Of a stretch of DNA of 64,000 bases, positions 29,516 to 41,250 are shown one piece after another. Every line of letters starts with the position of its first letter. The first letter of the stretch is position 1. A model generated the notes under the pieces. The model searched no databases, had not been told where the DNA came from, and saw nothing but the letters and a program-made list of their open reading frames with translations. Both the position numbers and the translations under genes were made by a program. This DNA comes from Amoebidium appalachense (taxonomy: Eukaryota; Ichthyosporea): positions 9,920,001 through 9,984,000 of the forward strand of contig CAVNZM010000009.1 in NCBI GenBank assembly GCA_963693365.1, read 5' to 3'.

Positions 29516-30661
29516 ATGAATCTGCACCCACACATGATGCATGCATCCTTCCTTATGGATGTCCTCTCGGTTGTGATGCTTCCCACCAACCTTAAGCCCG
29601 GCGAGAGGCACACCGCTGCTATGGTCAAGGGCAGGAACACCACCATGTGCCTGAATGCCACGAACAACGCCGAACCCAACATGCAGATCGTCGTCATGGT
29701 GTTCAACAACGAGAAGGACCCCAAGTACTTGGAGATGGCCAAAAACAGTGCTGGTAGCGTCGTCCATGTGCAGGGCCGTTTGTCTGCCAATGTGGAAACA
29801 TTTGTCGACCATAACCGCCCTGGAGCCACCCATGTGATCAAGGGTGCCGGGATCGTCATCCAAGTTGTCTCGGCAGCTCATAAGGCCGCATTCAAGACCA
29901 TGGTTGCACCCCACATGTACATGTGGAGTGCGTATGGCGCCGTTGTGCTCGGGATTGAGAAAGTCTACAAACCCAAGATCAACCTGACAGACGCCGATGC
30001 AGCGCTGGCAAGTGTGGATGTGAAGTGCATGGGGCGCATCTATGGGGTCGGGAATAAGGAGGATCGTTACATTGGTCAACCCGTGTGCATGGTGCGTGCC
30101 GTTGCCAAGATGCTCCGTAACAAAGACGGCACCCTTGACCACGTACTGGAGGGAGGCATCGTCCAGGCGTCCGGTGAGCTTACCTACATCCAGGGCAAGA
30201 ACATTTTCGTTCTCGACACCACTGTGGGTGGGACATGTGTGCTCGTGCGGGGACCGGCTGCCACTACTGCTGCCACACCCACTCGATCCGACATCAAACT
30301 GGGCAACCTGCAGGCGAGCAACTCTGCCCTTCGTGGATTGGCTGCTATTCTATCCTATGATGATGTGAACGAGGAAAACGGGGAGAAGGAAGACATGAAC
30401 GAGGCCGAGCCCGTTGCCACCCCTACCAAGAAACGTAAGATGGGGGCAAAGCTTTTCCTGTCGACCGACGACGACGACGTCCCCATGAAGGATATTGCAG
30501 CCATCAAGAAAACCAAGGACAACGACAATTTGATGGGCCGCGTTAATTCCGATGTTGACGAGCCCGAGGATTCCAATTCGGAGGGAGAAGACGGTGACGA
30601 TGACATCGAGGAAGATTACGGGTTGCTCGATGGTGCAGCCATTTTCAACGTTGAGGATTAA
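29516..30661 (+). CDS. Intronless nuclear-type protein with acidic tail, family not recognised
   Basis: The single open frame runs from ATG 29516 to TAA 30659-30661, 381 residues. The N-terminal about 265 residues are mixed alpha/beta in composition (SVVHVQGRLSANVETF, GAGIVIQVVSAAHKAAF, YMWSAYGAVVLGIEKVY), with alternating hydrophobic strands that could suit an OB- or beta-barrel-like fold. A basic cluster PTKKRKMGAK at about 303-312 looks like a nuclear localisation signal. The last about 60 residues are very acidic (SNSEGEDGDDDIEEDYG). That layout resembles histone chaperones or single-strand DNA-binding proteins by composition only; I recognise no homologue. The ATG is preceded by a TATA box and followed by an AATAAA at 31031. 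The lack of introns and repeats contrasts sharply with its neighbours and suggests a retrocopy, horizontal or viral origin, or a highly expressed gene. Confidence 0.85.
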   Translation: MNLHPHMMHASFLMDVLSVVMLPTNLKPGERHTAAMVKGRNTTMCLNATNNAEPNMQIVVMVFNNEKDPKYLEMAKNSAGSVVHVQGRLSANVETFVDHNRPGATHVIKGAGIVIQVVSAAHKAAFKTMVAPHMYMWSAYGAVVLGIEKVYKPKINLTDADAALASVDVKCMGRIYGVGNKEDRYIGQPVCMVRAVAKMLRNKDGTLDHVLEGGIVQASGELTYIQGKNIFVLDTTVGGTCVLVRGPAATTAATPTRSDIKLGNLQASNSALRGLAAILSYDDVNEENGEKEDMNEAEPVATPTKKRKMGAKLFLSTDDDDVPMKDIAAIKKTKDNDNLMGRVNSDVDEPEDSNSEGEDGDDDIEEDYGLLDGAAIFNVED

Positions 30662-31030
30662 CTTCCAGTGCTGCAGTGCCCATAGCCCATTTCCACTATG
30701 TATTGTTTGTAATAATATATTTTGATTTATTTGACGTTATCTAATACTATTGGGGATAGAACAAACAAACCAAGACAATGATGTTCTGTTTAGTTGTGGG
30801 AATTAATTGCATGGAATTTTAATAGCACTGTGTTATCAGTCTAGGGAGAGATTGCCATTGCCGAAGTACCAAGTTTACTTGTGGTCCTCCAAAAACATGT
30901 AGCTGAAAACCACCAAGTGCAATATGTTTTAAATTGCTTGCCAAATTTTTATAATATTATTATTATCTTGTTGTTTTACTTATTTTACAGAACTGTATGG
31001 TAACCCCCTTTATGATATGTATGGGCACGC

Positions 31031-31036
31031 AATAAA
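31031..31036 (+). terminator. Possible polyadenylation signal of the intronless gene
   Basis: The only canonical AATAAA soon after the stop is here, 370 bases downstream. Earlier AT-rich variants (taataatatatt at about 30711) could serve instead, so the 3' end is uncertain. Confidence 0.4.
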
Positions 31037-31081
31037 ACTTTCCACGTGCACTGACTGAGTGCCAGGTGGGCAACATATTTC

Positions 31082-31131
31082 CGTGCATACTTGCTTATCT
31101 TTCCGTCGAATAAATCCAGTCAAAAGAAAAA
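31082..31131. repeat. Retroposon-like 3' end, copy 1
   Basis: About 48 bases match 55337-55390: cgtgcatacttgc, then ctttccgt, gaataaatccagtcaaaag and an A-run. An AATAAA sits about 15 bases before the A-run in both copies, as at the end of a polyadenylated transcript copied back into the genome. Sequence outside this block differs between copies. Confidence 0.7.
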
Positions 31132-31784
31132 ACAATTGGCACCCCCCCGAAATGTTCCCGAACATAAAATCATCATTCTACGGTGTGTGTCAATATACCA
31201 TGCTCACAAGTCAGTACTGCAATTATACTATTCTCAGTTTACTTCAAAGCATCCCCCCCCCCCCCCCCCCCCCCCCCGGCCCTCTTCCCATTCCCTGCCC
31301 CCCCAAATGTTTTTAAGTTACGCTTTTCATACTCAGTGACTGCAATCATGGCACCCGTGTTTTCTAGATATATTTCCTTTCATTGTGTTCAACGTCTATG
31401 TGTGTGTGTCTGTGTGTGTGTGTGCATGTTTGTGTGTGTGTGAATGTGTGTGTGTGGGCCAAGTGAAGGTTGTATGCGCTTTTTTCTTCTTAGTTGTTTT
31501 TGTATTCTATTCGATTATTACTTTGTGTGTAAATGTGGAAAAAAAACAAATAAAAAAACAACGACCACCGCCCAGCTTGAATCACCCTAGCTCTAGTGTA
31601 AAACAATAATCATTGTCAGTCACAAACCCTTCTACTACACTCGCCCCAAATGTCATATTCACATTACTGAGTTGATTTAGTTGTGTTTTTTACTCTATTT
31701 TTTTCAACAACTGTCTGCTATTAAACAGTAAAATGTACATCTGTTTGTGTGTGTGTGTGTGTGTGTGTGCCACAGGCCGGTGTG

Positions 31785-31829
<45 letters not shown>

Positions 31830-32745
31830 ATATAGAATTTACCGTCCTCATCCCCGTGACCCCCTAAACCGGTGTTAGCGGACCTTTGAGGTTTTTGTGA
31901 TTGGATTGGTAGTTCTATTACATTAATATTTTCAAAATGTCGTTGTACCAATGATATAATACGTTGTAAAACAAATGTCGCCGAATTTCTCTAAAAAAAG
32001 TGCGTTCCATTCTGGGTTAGAAACCCAAACCGTTTTGATACGGGAATCAGCTGATCTCTGCCGTCATTCAGCCCAGCGCGTTCACAGTGAATCCGAAACC
32101 GCTGGTTTTTTTCTTTTTATTTCAAAGCCCCGAGTACGTACATCCTCTCGGGCCCAACTTTACGGCACTATATTTCAATTTTCTCATTATCAAATATATA
32201 GTTATTTTAGGCTTTTTCATTAGTATCGCAAGAATATTTAGCGATTTTGATGTCATAAAAACAACTAAGCAACGTTTCGATGGTTTTTGATGCCTGACAA
32301 AATGGCCTTTGGTCCCCTCCAAATTCCGGATTTGAGGTCCGGCAAACAACGCATTATATATATTGTTAATATGCAGACATAGGCGCTAAGGAACGGACCC
32401 TATGATGGTTTATATAACATGAAGGCAGAAAGCTGCTGCAAGTTTTGAACAATTTGTGTGAGATTAGAATTGTGTTGCATCGGAGTGGTTGTGTAGTCAA
32501 TGCGGGGGTCCCTCCTCATTTTCTTTTTCTTATAGCCGTTTCTTTCTCTTTCTTTTTGTTCTTTTTTTTTTTTTTTGCCCTTCCTTTCCCCCCCCCCCCC
32601 TTCTATCCCTTTCTTCAATTTAGTTGCTCCCCCCCCCCCCCCCCCTCCCCCCCCCCCCCCCCCCCCCCCCCCCTCTTCTCGGAACACCAACACGCACAAA
32701 GACCCACACCCACACACAAAGGGCACTGACACAGACACACAGACA

Positions 32746-32747
<2 letters not shown>

Positions 32748-32803
<56 letters not shown>

Positions 32804-32812
32804 CACATACAT

Positions 32813-32859
<47 letters not shown>

Positions 32860-32890
32860 CGCACGCACGCACACACATGTACACATACAT

Positions 32891-32950
<60 letters not shown>

Positions 32951-33031
32951 ACACACACACATACACGCACACACACACATGTACACATACATGTACACAC
33001 ACACACACATACACACACACACACACACACA
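32748..33031. repeat. (CA)n array with three embedded palindromic islands
   Basis: Inside about 280 bases of CA repeat, the island catgtacacatacatgtac occurs three times (about 32799, 32878 and 32979), about 80-100 bases apart. Each contains two TGTACA palindromes. The array therefore grew by duplication of larger units, not only by dinucleotide slippage. Confidence 0.9.
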
Positions 33032-33236
33032 CCTCTCCCGAAAACTGGTGGGAAATCAATCTGTGAACCGTCATGTACGTGATATGTGTAGGCGCAGTTC
33101 TCTGATGAATGTGTCTGTTTTGTTTTTCAGCCGAATGAGTTATAAATGAGAACATGTGTGATTGTCCCTGGTGCCCCTTCTCTCCCTCCTCCTCCCCCCC
33201 CCCCCCCTCCCCCCACCCACCCGACCACCAACCCAC

Positions 33237-33270
33237 ACACACACGCACACACACACACACACACACGTAC

Positions 33271-33354
<84 letters not shown>

Positions 33355-33409
33355 TGCCAGCGGGTGATAAAATATGCAAGTGTTTCTCTACATATGCTTC
33401 TGTATCCAA

Positions 33410-33501
<92 letters not shown>
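33237..33501. repeat. (CA)n array and (GT)n array in inverted arrangement
   Basis: A CA array (33237-33350) is separated by about 65 bases of unique sequence from a GT array (33415-33501). The two could pair as an inverted repeat hairpin. Confidence 0.9.
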
Positions 33502-33503
<2 letters not shown>

Positions 33504-34049
33504 TAATGGTGCATAGATGTGCGTGTGTGAGCCGCATGCACATTTATGTGTTTGCTTGCGCTTGCATGTGATGTATGCGTGCGTGTTCGAGCCCTAGTAT
33601 ATTGTGTTACAGTACGTGTGATTGTGCTTGCACGTATTTGAGGCCTCGTAATTCCTTTAAATTCCTGAAAGAAAAGAGAAGGGTGGTGTGTGTGCGTGCG
33701 GTTGCGTGTGTGTGTGTGTGTGTGGTGGTGGTGGTGGTGGTGGTGGGGGGGGGGGGGGGGGGGGGGGGGGGGCATGATATTCAAGTACTTTGTTTGCCAC
33801 TAAGATAGTGACCATGATGCCTCCAGGCACCTTTGAAACCAGAAAACAACAGAAACTTCCCGGATTCTGAACCCTATCAAGGTTGGGAAGGCCAAATTTT
33901 TGTACAGTAATACATGTCTAAAAGCACAGTCATAAGAGGAAAATGCTCGCGGAAAACAAGCAATTGCACCCATACTCAGTCTGTTAGCTAAGCTAACCTA
34001 CACCAATCGCGAACCCACCTCCTACCCCCCACCAACCCACACAGTCTCG

Positions 34050-35366
34050 TCAACTCCCCCACCAGCTCCTCCAACGTGCCCACACATGTGCAAAAGCTTT
34101 AAAGACTTTCCCTACGGTTTTGCTACCCTCACCAATATGCCCCACACTGGCACCAGCACTAGAATCACTCACTTTTGGAAATTTAAATATCGTGCTATTT
34201 TTGCACATGCAGACTTGATTTGCCTCTGAGTCACCGTGTTCAATACGGGATTTGGAAAGTTTGTCTATTCTTCTTGTTGACATAGTTGTGATATCTAAAT
34301 GAGCAGGCTGCATTTCGGTTACTGGGGTAGAAATGGTGGACACTGTGGGTGGGGGTGTGTTCTTGCGTGGGCGACGTCGACCTCGTTTTTTGGGTGCAAA
34401 TTCTTCAATCTCTAGCTCTGTTTCTTCCATAGGTGACATCGTGGGTGGACTAATAAGCTCACAGCAATATATTGCCGGACCAAAGTTTGTAGGCGGCAGG
34501 GGGCCCCGTGGTTCGTCCTGCTGTGCCCATTGGGCCAGCACGTGCACAAACCGGTCGTGTGCTTCCACCGCCTCAAGTTTGGTTGCACAATACGTGATAT
34601 GGGCAGGTCGCAGTGCATTTCTGTCACTCCTACTAATGATAGTATGGGGAATGGCTCTTCCAATAGCTGATGACAGGGTGGCCCGAGCATGCCATGGCTT
34701 TGATATCATTAACACTTCCCTATACACTCCTATGCATGCGCACCCACCTCTTCGTGCCTGGCCCTCCGTGAGATAATCGCTTTCTCTGTAGAAATTGATC
34801 CGTCTGATCTTCTCCACCTTTGGCAATTTGGAGGCTCTCACAGCCACATCCACAGCACATGCCGCCTCAACTTCAGAAGAAAAGGAACCAACGTAGTGTT
34901 GCTTGCTATATACATCGGTATATCGTGCTTGCCACTCTCTTCCGGAACCAATGGCTGTGTTAAACGTGGAAACACCCCGAAACACAGAGGAATATTTCCT
35001 CCGCAGCTTTTTCTCCCACCGTTTTACCACCCTCTCCGTCTCCTCAGCCGTGGGCACAAATTGCTCCAACAAGCCCAGGCTGGCGTTGGTCCTTGCCCGG
35101 TACTTCTCATCCAGCACTTTGCATAGCACGAGGTAGCGGATGGCTGTGTCGTTGTGCCGGGCAGCAGAAACCTCACAGTCGAAATAGCCAACGTGGAAAT
35201 CGATAACGGAAAGTTTAGCCCTTGACACCCAATTGGAATATTGTCGATACCAGTACACGCCCCTGAATCTTGATGCCTTGTCTGTGCTTTGAGGGTGTGT
35301 GGCCACTGACCTGGTGGGCTGCAGCAGCCGTGTGGGCAGTGGACTCACGGCAGCCACAGGGTTGGC
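34050..35366 (-). CDS. AP2-family protein copy 1: intact AP2 exon, exons 1-3 not found
   Basis: AP2 domains are DNA-binding folds of plant and alveolate transcription factors. The exon starts after acceptor gtgtggctgcag (GCC at 35366) and is open for 438 codons to 34050. It holds three AP2-like repeats: FRGVYWYRQYSNW with GYFDCEVSAA; FRGVSTFNTAIG with EWQARYTD and VGSFSSEVEAACAVD; and a diverged CIGVYREVLM with ATKLEAVEAHDRFV. A basic stretch (KKRGRRRPRKN) and a Ser-rich tail follow. It ends KAFAHVWARWRSWWGS; removing one base difference near 34062 would give the LEELVGEL motif found in other copies, so the extreme C-terminus is frameshifted. No in-frame ATG precedes the exon and no exons 1-3 are found in the 6 kb upstream. 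It is the best-preserved AP2 exon here; whether it is expressed is unknown. Confidence 0.7.
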   Translation of the reverse strand, partial: ANPVAAVSPLPTRLLQPTRSVATHPQSTDKASRFRGVYWYRQYSNWVSRAKLSVIDFHVGYFDCEVSAARHNDTAIRYLVLCKVLDEKYRARTNASLGLLEQFVPTAEETERVVKRWEKKLRRKYSSVFRGVSTFNTAIGSGREWQARYTDVYSKQHYVGSFSSEVEAACAVDVAVRASKLPKVEKIRRINFYRESDYLTEGQARRGGCACIGVYREVLMISKPWHARATLSSAIGRAIPHTIISRSDRNALRPAHITYCATKLEAVEAHDRFVHVLAQWAQQDEPRGPLPPTNFGPAIYCCELISPPTMSPMEETELEIEEFAPKKRGRRRPRKNTPPPTVSTISTPVTEMQPAHLDITTMSTRRIDKLSKSRIEHGDSEANQVCMCKNSTIFKFPKVSDSSAGASVGHIGEGSKTVGKVFKAFAHVWARWRSWWGS

Positions 35367-35467
35367 CTGCAGCCACACCGTAAGCACCCCATGCAAAATG
35401 CAGGCAAAATGCCATCAGCATAGTACACACACTAGCACACTACCACCGTAATTTTGGGGTTCATAGG

Positions 35468-35513
<46 letters not shown>

Positions 35514-35655
35514 GTGTGTGCGTGTGCGTGTGCTTGTGCGTGTGCGTGTGCGTGTGCGTGTGCGTGTGCAAGATTCTAGCTGGCTGGAGACAATTCAGGT
35601 AATTTTAAATCCGGCCCACCCCCTGTAGAGGGACAGCTGCTGGTCAACGTTTACA

Positions 35656-35701
<46 letters not shown>

Positions 35702-35863
35702 TTTTTTTCCCCCGATCGTTGTGGTCTTGCCCGCACGGCCAATGAATTTCATGGTAAATGTTAAATGATAAATGTTATCTCAGGATGTTTAGTGGATACC
35801 AAAAGGCATGTGCCACCCCCCAACAGCCCCCTCACCAACACACACACACACACACACACACTC

Positions 35864-35935
<72 letters not shown>

Positions 35936-36270
35936 CACCAACCCCTCCAGCCTCCCCCCAATCCCCACCACCCACCACCGCCACCCCGCCACCGCCCGCT
36001 ACCCCGCCCCCTCCACCTCACCCTTGCCCTGACCAAGAAACTTGAAAATATAGTGAAAAGGAAGTTGAAGAGGATGGAAAAGATTGTGCACCAGTAGAGG
36101 ATAAGAATCCCCCCCTCCCCCCCCCCCACACACATACCCTCTTGTCCGTGCATACCCAACCACGGCCACACGTACACATGGCACCCTAGCACTCACACTG
36201 AAGCACAAAGCACACACACACGTCATTAACACAAATACCCACAAAGGCGTTTCACACACAAATGGATAAC

Positions 36271-36301
<31 letters not shown>

Positions 36302-36718
36302 TGTACGTGCACACACAACACGCCCACTCGCACACGCGCACACACACACAGAGACGCCCACTCGCACACACACACACAAACACACTGTCCATCACAAACA
36401 TAACGCACACACACATGCACATGCACACGCACACGCACACGCACATGCACATCGTATACACATACCGTATCCCGCAGGCACGTATGCTTGCATACACATA
36501 TATACAAACACGCCAACACACCTGTTATATCGACATGGGGAATATACAAGTGTGGTAGCACCCCTCAGGCACACAGCTGTATGCACATGTGACCGGGATT
36601 TATTAAAGCTTTGCCAGTCGATCTGCGTTAATACTTGTATACTAGATACATAGTCAAGCAGTAGCTATATGCATGCTATAACTTATGCCAACTATAGTAT
36701 CCCGTGCACATTCTTACA

Positions 36719-36752
<34 letters not shown>

Positions 36753-37359
36753 GATGAGCTCAACTTGAGGAAAATGATGACAGTGAAGTGTGGGGTCAGG
36801 CGCTGTGATCATACGGTGGAAAGTGTGTGTGCAGCTGCAGAACATGTTACAGTGGTGGCCTGCCAGGCTGCGCGCATGAGCATTGTACGTTCGCATCGCG
36901 GCCTCTCTGTGCTTTTGTGGCCAGGGAGTGTGCGTGCGTGTGTGTGGGTAAGTTGTGTATGTCTGTTTGTTTGTTACTTGGGGGCGTGCATGTCTGTGTG
37001 TGTATGTGTGCGCGTGTGTGTGTGCGTGCGTGTGCATGCGGGCGTGTGTGCCTGCGTGCTTGCTTATGTGCGCTGCGCGTGCACGTGTGTTCGTGTGTGC
37101 GTGTGTGTGCACGTGCGTTAGCATGAGTTGGAAGAAAAGAACAGAGATTTTTTTTTTATTATTATTTTTTTTTTTTTTGGGGGGGGGGGGGGGGGGGAGT
37201 CTCTGGCAATACGCTGCCACTGCCGTGATCCATTTCATTTAACTTACACAATATCAACATGCTCCTTCGAAACCAGCAAACAACGATATTTCCCAGAACC
37301 TCATATGCAGCATAATGGTAACGAGGACAAGCTTTTGTACATATTGCAAATACACCGAG
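35367..37359. other. Intergenic region between AP2 copies 1 and 2
   Basis: Holds a GT array with GTGC variants (35468-35572), poly-C (35660-35698), CA array (35838-35938), CA-rich sequence to about 36460, a poly-G tract (36719-36751) and a GT-rich stretch ending in a poly-T/poly-G junction (37148-37197). 37198-37359 is the 3' flank of AP2 copy 2 and resembles 48046-48370. No separate gene is seen. Confidence 0.6.
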
Positions 37360-38697
37360 TCACATACAAATTGCAAACCTATCGCCTCCCCCCAACAACC
37401 TACATAGCCTCTTCAACTCTCCCACCAGCTCCTCCAGCTGTGCCTGCACATGTGCCAAGGCATTTTCCCATTCGGCCCCTGCTAGGCTATCCCCACCAGC
37501 ACAACCTACACTAGCACCACCACTACAATCACTTACACTTGGAGAATTCTTATTCCTTTCGTGTATGCAGTCTTGATTTATCTCACTGTGCTCAATACGG
37601 AATTTAAAAAGTGTGTTTACTTTGGTTTTGGACAAAGTTGTGGTATCTAAATGTGCGGACTGAATTCTGGTTTCTGGGGAAGAAATGGTGGACATTGTGG
37701 GTGGGGGATTGTTCTTGCACGGGCGGCCTTCTTTTAGGGTGCATTTTCCACAATCTCCACCTGCTCTATAGAGCTATATCTGTGATATGGTGGGTGGCTT
37801 AATAAGCTTGTAGCCGTATTTGACCGGACTAAAGTTTGTCGGGGGCAGAGGGCCCCGTGGTTCGTCCTGCTGTGCCCATCGGTCCAGCACAAACCGATCG
37901 CCTGCCATAGCTGCTTCCAGTTTGGTTGCAGAGTACCCCAGATGGAGGAAGAAAGGTTTCATCGCTTTTGCGCCATTTCTATGATTTAGGAGACCGGTGT
38001 TTCCAATGGCTGACAGAACGCCAGCCCTAGCACTCCGTGGTTTCAATATCCTTTTCGTGTCCATGTACACCCCTATGCACCCACCTCTGCGTGCCTGGCT
38101 TTCCGTGAGATAATCACTTTGTTTGTAGAAATTAATCCGTTTAATCTTGTCCACCTTTGGCAATTTGGAGGCCCTCACAGCCTCATCCACAGCACATGCC
38201 GCCTCAACCTCAGTCGGAAAACAACCAATGTAGCTTTGTGTGCCGGATTCTTCGTAAATCGTGCTTGCCATTTTTCTTCCGGATCCAATGGCTCTGCCAC
38301 GCGTGGTAACGCCCCGAAACAAGGAGGCATATTCTATCTCGACCTTTTCCCTCCACCGTCTTGCCACCCTCTCCGTCTCCTCAGCCGTGGGCACAAATTG
38401 CTCCAACAAGCCCCGGCCGACATTGGTCCTTGCCAGGTATTTCTCATCCAGCACTTTGCATTGCACGAGGTAGCGGATGGCTGTGTCGGTGTGCCGTGCA
38501 GCAGAAAACTGACAGTCGAAATATCCAACATGGAACTTAATCACCGGCACCACTGATGTCCAAATCGAATCTCGTTTAAACCAATATACGCCCCTAAATC
38601 TGTGCCTATTGTCTGTGCTTTGAGGGTGTGTGGCCACTGACCTGGTGGGCTGCAGCTGCCGTGTGGGCAATGGACTCACGGCAGCCACTGGGTTGGC
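37360..38697 (-). pseudogene. AP2-family copy 2: AP2 exon with disrupted C-terminal half
   Basis: The AP2 exon begins after gtgtggctgcag (GCC 38697) and stays open to TAG at 37774 (307 residues). It contains AP2-like repeats FRGVYWFKRDSIW/GYFDCQFSAA, FRGVTTRGRAIGSGRK/GCFPTEVEAACAVDEAV and the diverged third (CIGVYMDTKRI). Within repeat two, the segment MASTIYEESG is out of register with W-A-R-F-T-D in relatives, explained by two compensating one-base indels (AAAAA run near 38272 and a missing base about 20 nt later). Downstream, PPTISQI ends prematurely, and the conserved tail (STISSP, then LEELVGELKRL) continues in another frame to 37360. Upstream lies only a (CA)n array: exons 1-3 are absent. 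Probably a pseudogene, by several disablements. Confidence 0.75.
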
Positions 38698-38722
38698 CTG
38701 CAGCCACACCGTCAGCAAAGCA

Positions 38723-38853
<131 letters not shown>

Positions 38854-38925
38854 CGCGCGCGCGCGTTTTTTTTTTTTTGTGCGTGTGTGTGTGTGCATGT
38901 GGTGTGTGTGCAGGTGTGTGCGCGC

Positions 38926-39097
38926 GCTAAGATTTGCGTAAGCACTTTTGTATACGTGTGTGTCCTCGCGTGTGCCGGTGCTTGAGTTTGCGAGTGTCTG
39001 CGTGTGTGTCTGTTTCTCTCTCTCTCTCTCCCCCTCCCTCCCTCTCCCCCTCTCCCCCTCCCCCCCCTCCCCCCTCCCCCCACCCCCTCCCCCCTCC

Positions 39098-39130
<33 letters not shown>

Positions 39131-39396
39131 ATGTGTGTGTGTGTGTGCAAGGTGCGTGTGTGCGCGCGCGTGTGTGCGTGCATGCGTGCGTGTGTGCGTG
39201 CGTTCACGTGCGTGTGTGTGTCCATGTTTGTGTTTGTGTGTGTGGGCGTATGTGTGCATGGGTGTAAATGTGTGTGTGTACCTTTGCGCATCTATTAAGT
39301 GTTCTGTCTGTGTACGCATGGCCTTTTTTTTACAATTCTTTGCGGGTGGTACATGTGTTTTTGTGTCAGTGCACGTAATTGTCTTAAGTGTGTGTA
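38926..39396. repeat. Segmental duplication, copy A (other copy 49770-50236)
   Basis: Nearly identical to 49770-50236 over about 465 bases, from gctaagatttgcgtaagcac through a CT/C-rich tract and GT-rich sequence to gtgcacgtaattgtct. Differences are mostly repeat-length changes. Both lie at the same distance upstream of AP2 copies 2 and 3, so these two loci are a recent duplication of one segment including the AP2 exon. Confidence 0.92.
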
Positions 39397-39471
39397 TCGA
39401 CCCCGTGCCTCGGCCCGGTGTGCTATTTAGGAGGCCTTGCTACGCCGCCGTCGCCCTTCATCTTTCACGCA

Positions 39472-39524
39472 AAACCCCTGATGACGTCATGCCCAGCTGA
39501 ATCGCTATGACGTCATCAGGGTTT
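39472..39524. repeat. Inverted repeat carrying two CRE-like TGACGTCA sites
   Basis: Left arm aaacccctgatgacgtcat (39472-39490) and right arm atgacgtcatcagggttt (39507-39524) are reverse complements apart from one extra C. Each contains the palindromic cAMP-response-type site TGACGTCA (39482-39489, 39508-39515), spaced 26 bases. It could be a bZIP-bound regulatory site or a fold-back element; function is inferred. Confidence 0.75.
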
Positions 39525-40375
39525 ATACCGATGTAAAGGAGGTGTGTAAAGAAGAAGCCTTTTTGCTCAAACACGAAGGACTCTGCTAAGGCCAAAAATA
39601 CTTTATGTGCACACACAGTGGGGGTACAGTTCAGCTCCACACAACCGCTCGTTACATCACAACGATTAAGATGTAAATCTACACGCAGAACACACACACA
39701 CACACACACGGACACACACCACACACGCAGCTGTGACACACACGCACTTTTTTTCGGTCTTCATACTACTATAACATCTGCCGCTCCCTCTCAACCCCCC
39801 CCCCCCCTTTCCACCTCACTTCCCATAGCATTGCTCTCTCTGACTATCTTGTACGGACATTTTCAAACCGGGGCACACAGCTCGCCTCAGCGGGCTCGAG
39901 ATCACTTGACGTGTGTGGTGGCGTGGCGCGCACCTATCGTTGACAGGTATGTTTGTGCGTGCGCGTGTGCTTGTGTTTCGTGTTGTGTCTACGTACGTGT
40001 ACCCGTATGCCATGACTTCTGCCAAAGTGTCGGTACGATTGTGTGTGGGCCTGCTCGGGGGTGGCCGTGCAGTGTGTGTGGTAGGCGTGCCTGTGTGTGT
40101 GCACGTGTATTTTTGGTTCTCGCGCAAGCATGCAGCGCTTCTCTCACGCGTGTGTGCGCCTGTATAGATCTTGCACCTCTAGTAGCATCTGTGTTTCTGA
40201 AACCATTTGTGTGTTACCAAATACACACTTGTGTAACTATTGTATAGCAAGTGTATGCTGGTGATCTTTATCCTTGAACATGATGATGCCTTCTTGCAAG
40301 TTTTCCCTTCCCCTTTCCTCGTCCCCGCCTCCCCCCTCTCCCCTCCCCCACCCCCCTTCCTCCTCCCCCCTGCAT

Positions 40376-41250
40376 CTCAAAACCAATCCCCACTTTCTCT
40401 ATCTGATTCTCTACTTTGGTGCCAGAATGAGAGCCCCAAGAAATCGCTATTCTATTCGTGCATAAGCACTTCGCCAACCTTTATTGTGTGGTGCCTTTTC
40501 TTTCTTGTGGAGGCTGTTTCTGTTCTTTTCCTCCGTTTCCTACCTTCCACCCTATGACCTTACATCGACCCCCTCCTCCCCCCCCCCCCCCCCCCCCCTC
40601 CGCCCCCCTACCCCTCCCCCTCCTTTACCTGACCCCTCATCCACCTCTCTTTCTTCGTTTATGACACACACTCCCCTTCGGGCCTATACATAAGACTGTA
40701 GGTGTTGTATGCAAGAAACCTCACGTGCAACCACACAGCTTAAAATCATGATTTGTGCTTACCCCACGTGTGTGTGTACCTGTAGCTTGCAGCAACTAGA
40801 GTAGTAAAAATGTTTCTGGACAGTGTTACCTATTACAATTTGGTTCTGATTTTGTGTTACAACCCATGCATGTCTGCTTGCATAATTCGGGCCCCCATCC
40901 CCCCCCCCCCCCCCCCCCCCCCCCGCCCCCGCTCCCCCCGCTCCCGCCCCCCTCAAACCTCAGTCCCCCCCCCCCCCCCCCCCTCCCTCCCCCCACCCAC
41001 CCCACCCCACCCCCCACCCTTCCCTCCCTCCCTCCCTCCCTCCCTCCCCGTCTCCCCCCTTCTCCTCAACACCAATCCACCTTTTCTCCTCTGTTGCTGT
41101 ACAGTTGCTCTACTTCGGTGCCAGAATGAGAGCCCCAACAAACGCTATGGCGCATAAGCACTTCGCTTGCCTTTGTGTGTGGTGCCTTTTCTCTCTCAAA
41201 TAAGCTTTTCTGTGCCTTCCCTACCTTCCACTCTATGACCCTTTACAGAC
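40376..41250. repeat. Diverged tandem duplication (about 690-bp period)
   Basis: Segments 40376-40570 and 41064-41250 share ctactt(t/c)ggtgccagaatg, agagccccaa, cataagcacttcgc, tgtggtgcctttt and ctaccttccac. Sequence beyond each (ggcctat, caaccacacagct) is also shared more weakly. Copies are separated by poly-C blocks. Confidence 0.8.

Larger units (their letters stand above)
31137..34049. other. Intergenic region with large CA/GT arrays
   Basis: Mixed sequence (31140-31720, 31950-32470) alternates with GT array 31745-31828, poly-C 32588-32672, CA arrays 32748-33031 and 33237-33350, and GT array 33415-33501. I find no exon with recognisable family motifs. Sequence at about 33820-34045 is the 3' flank of an AP2 copy, similar to the flanks of two others. 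Confidence 0.6.

Noticed and set aside
29324-30142. 272-codon open frame on the minus strand opposite the intronless gene
   Set aside because: It overlaps the well-supported plus-strand gene, which has a TATA box and sensible protein composition; the antisense frame has no motif and no promoter.
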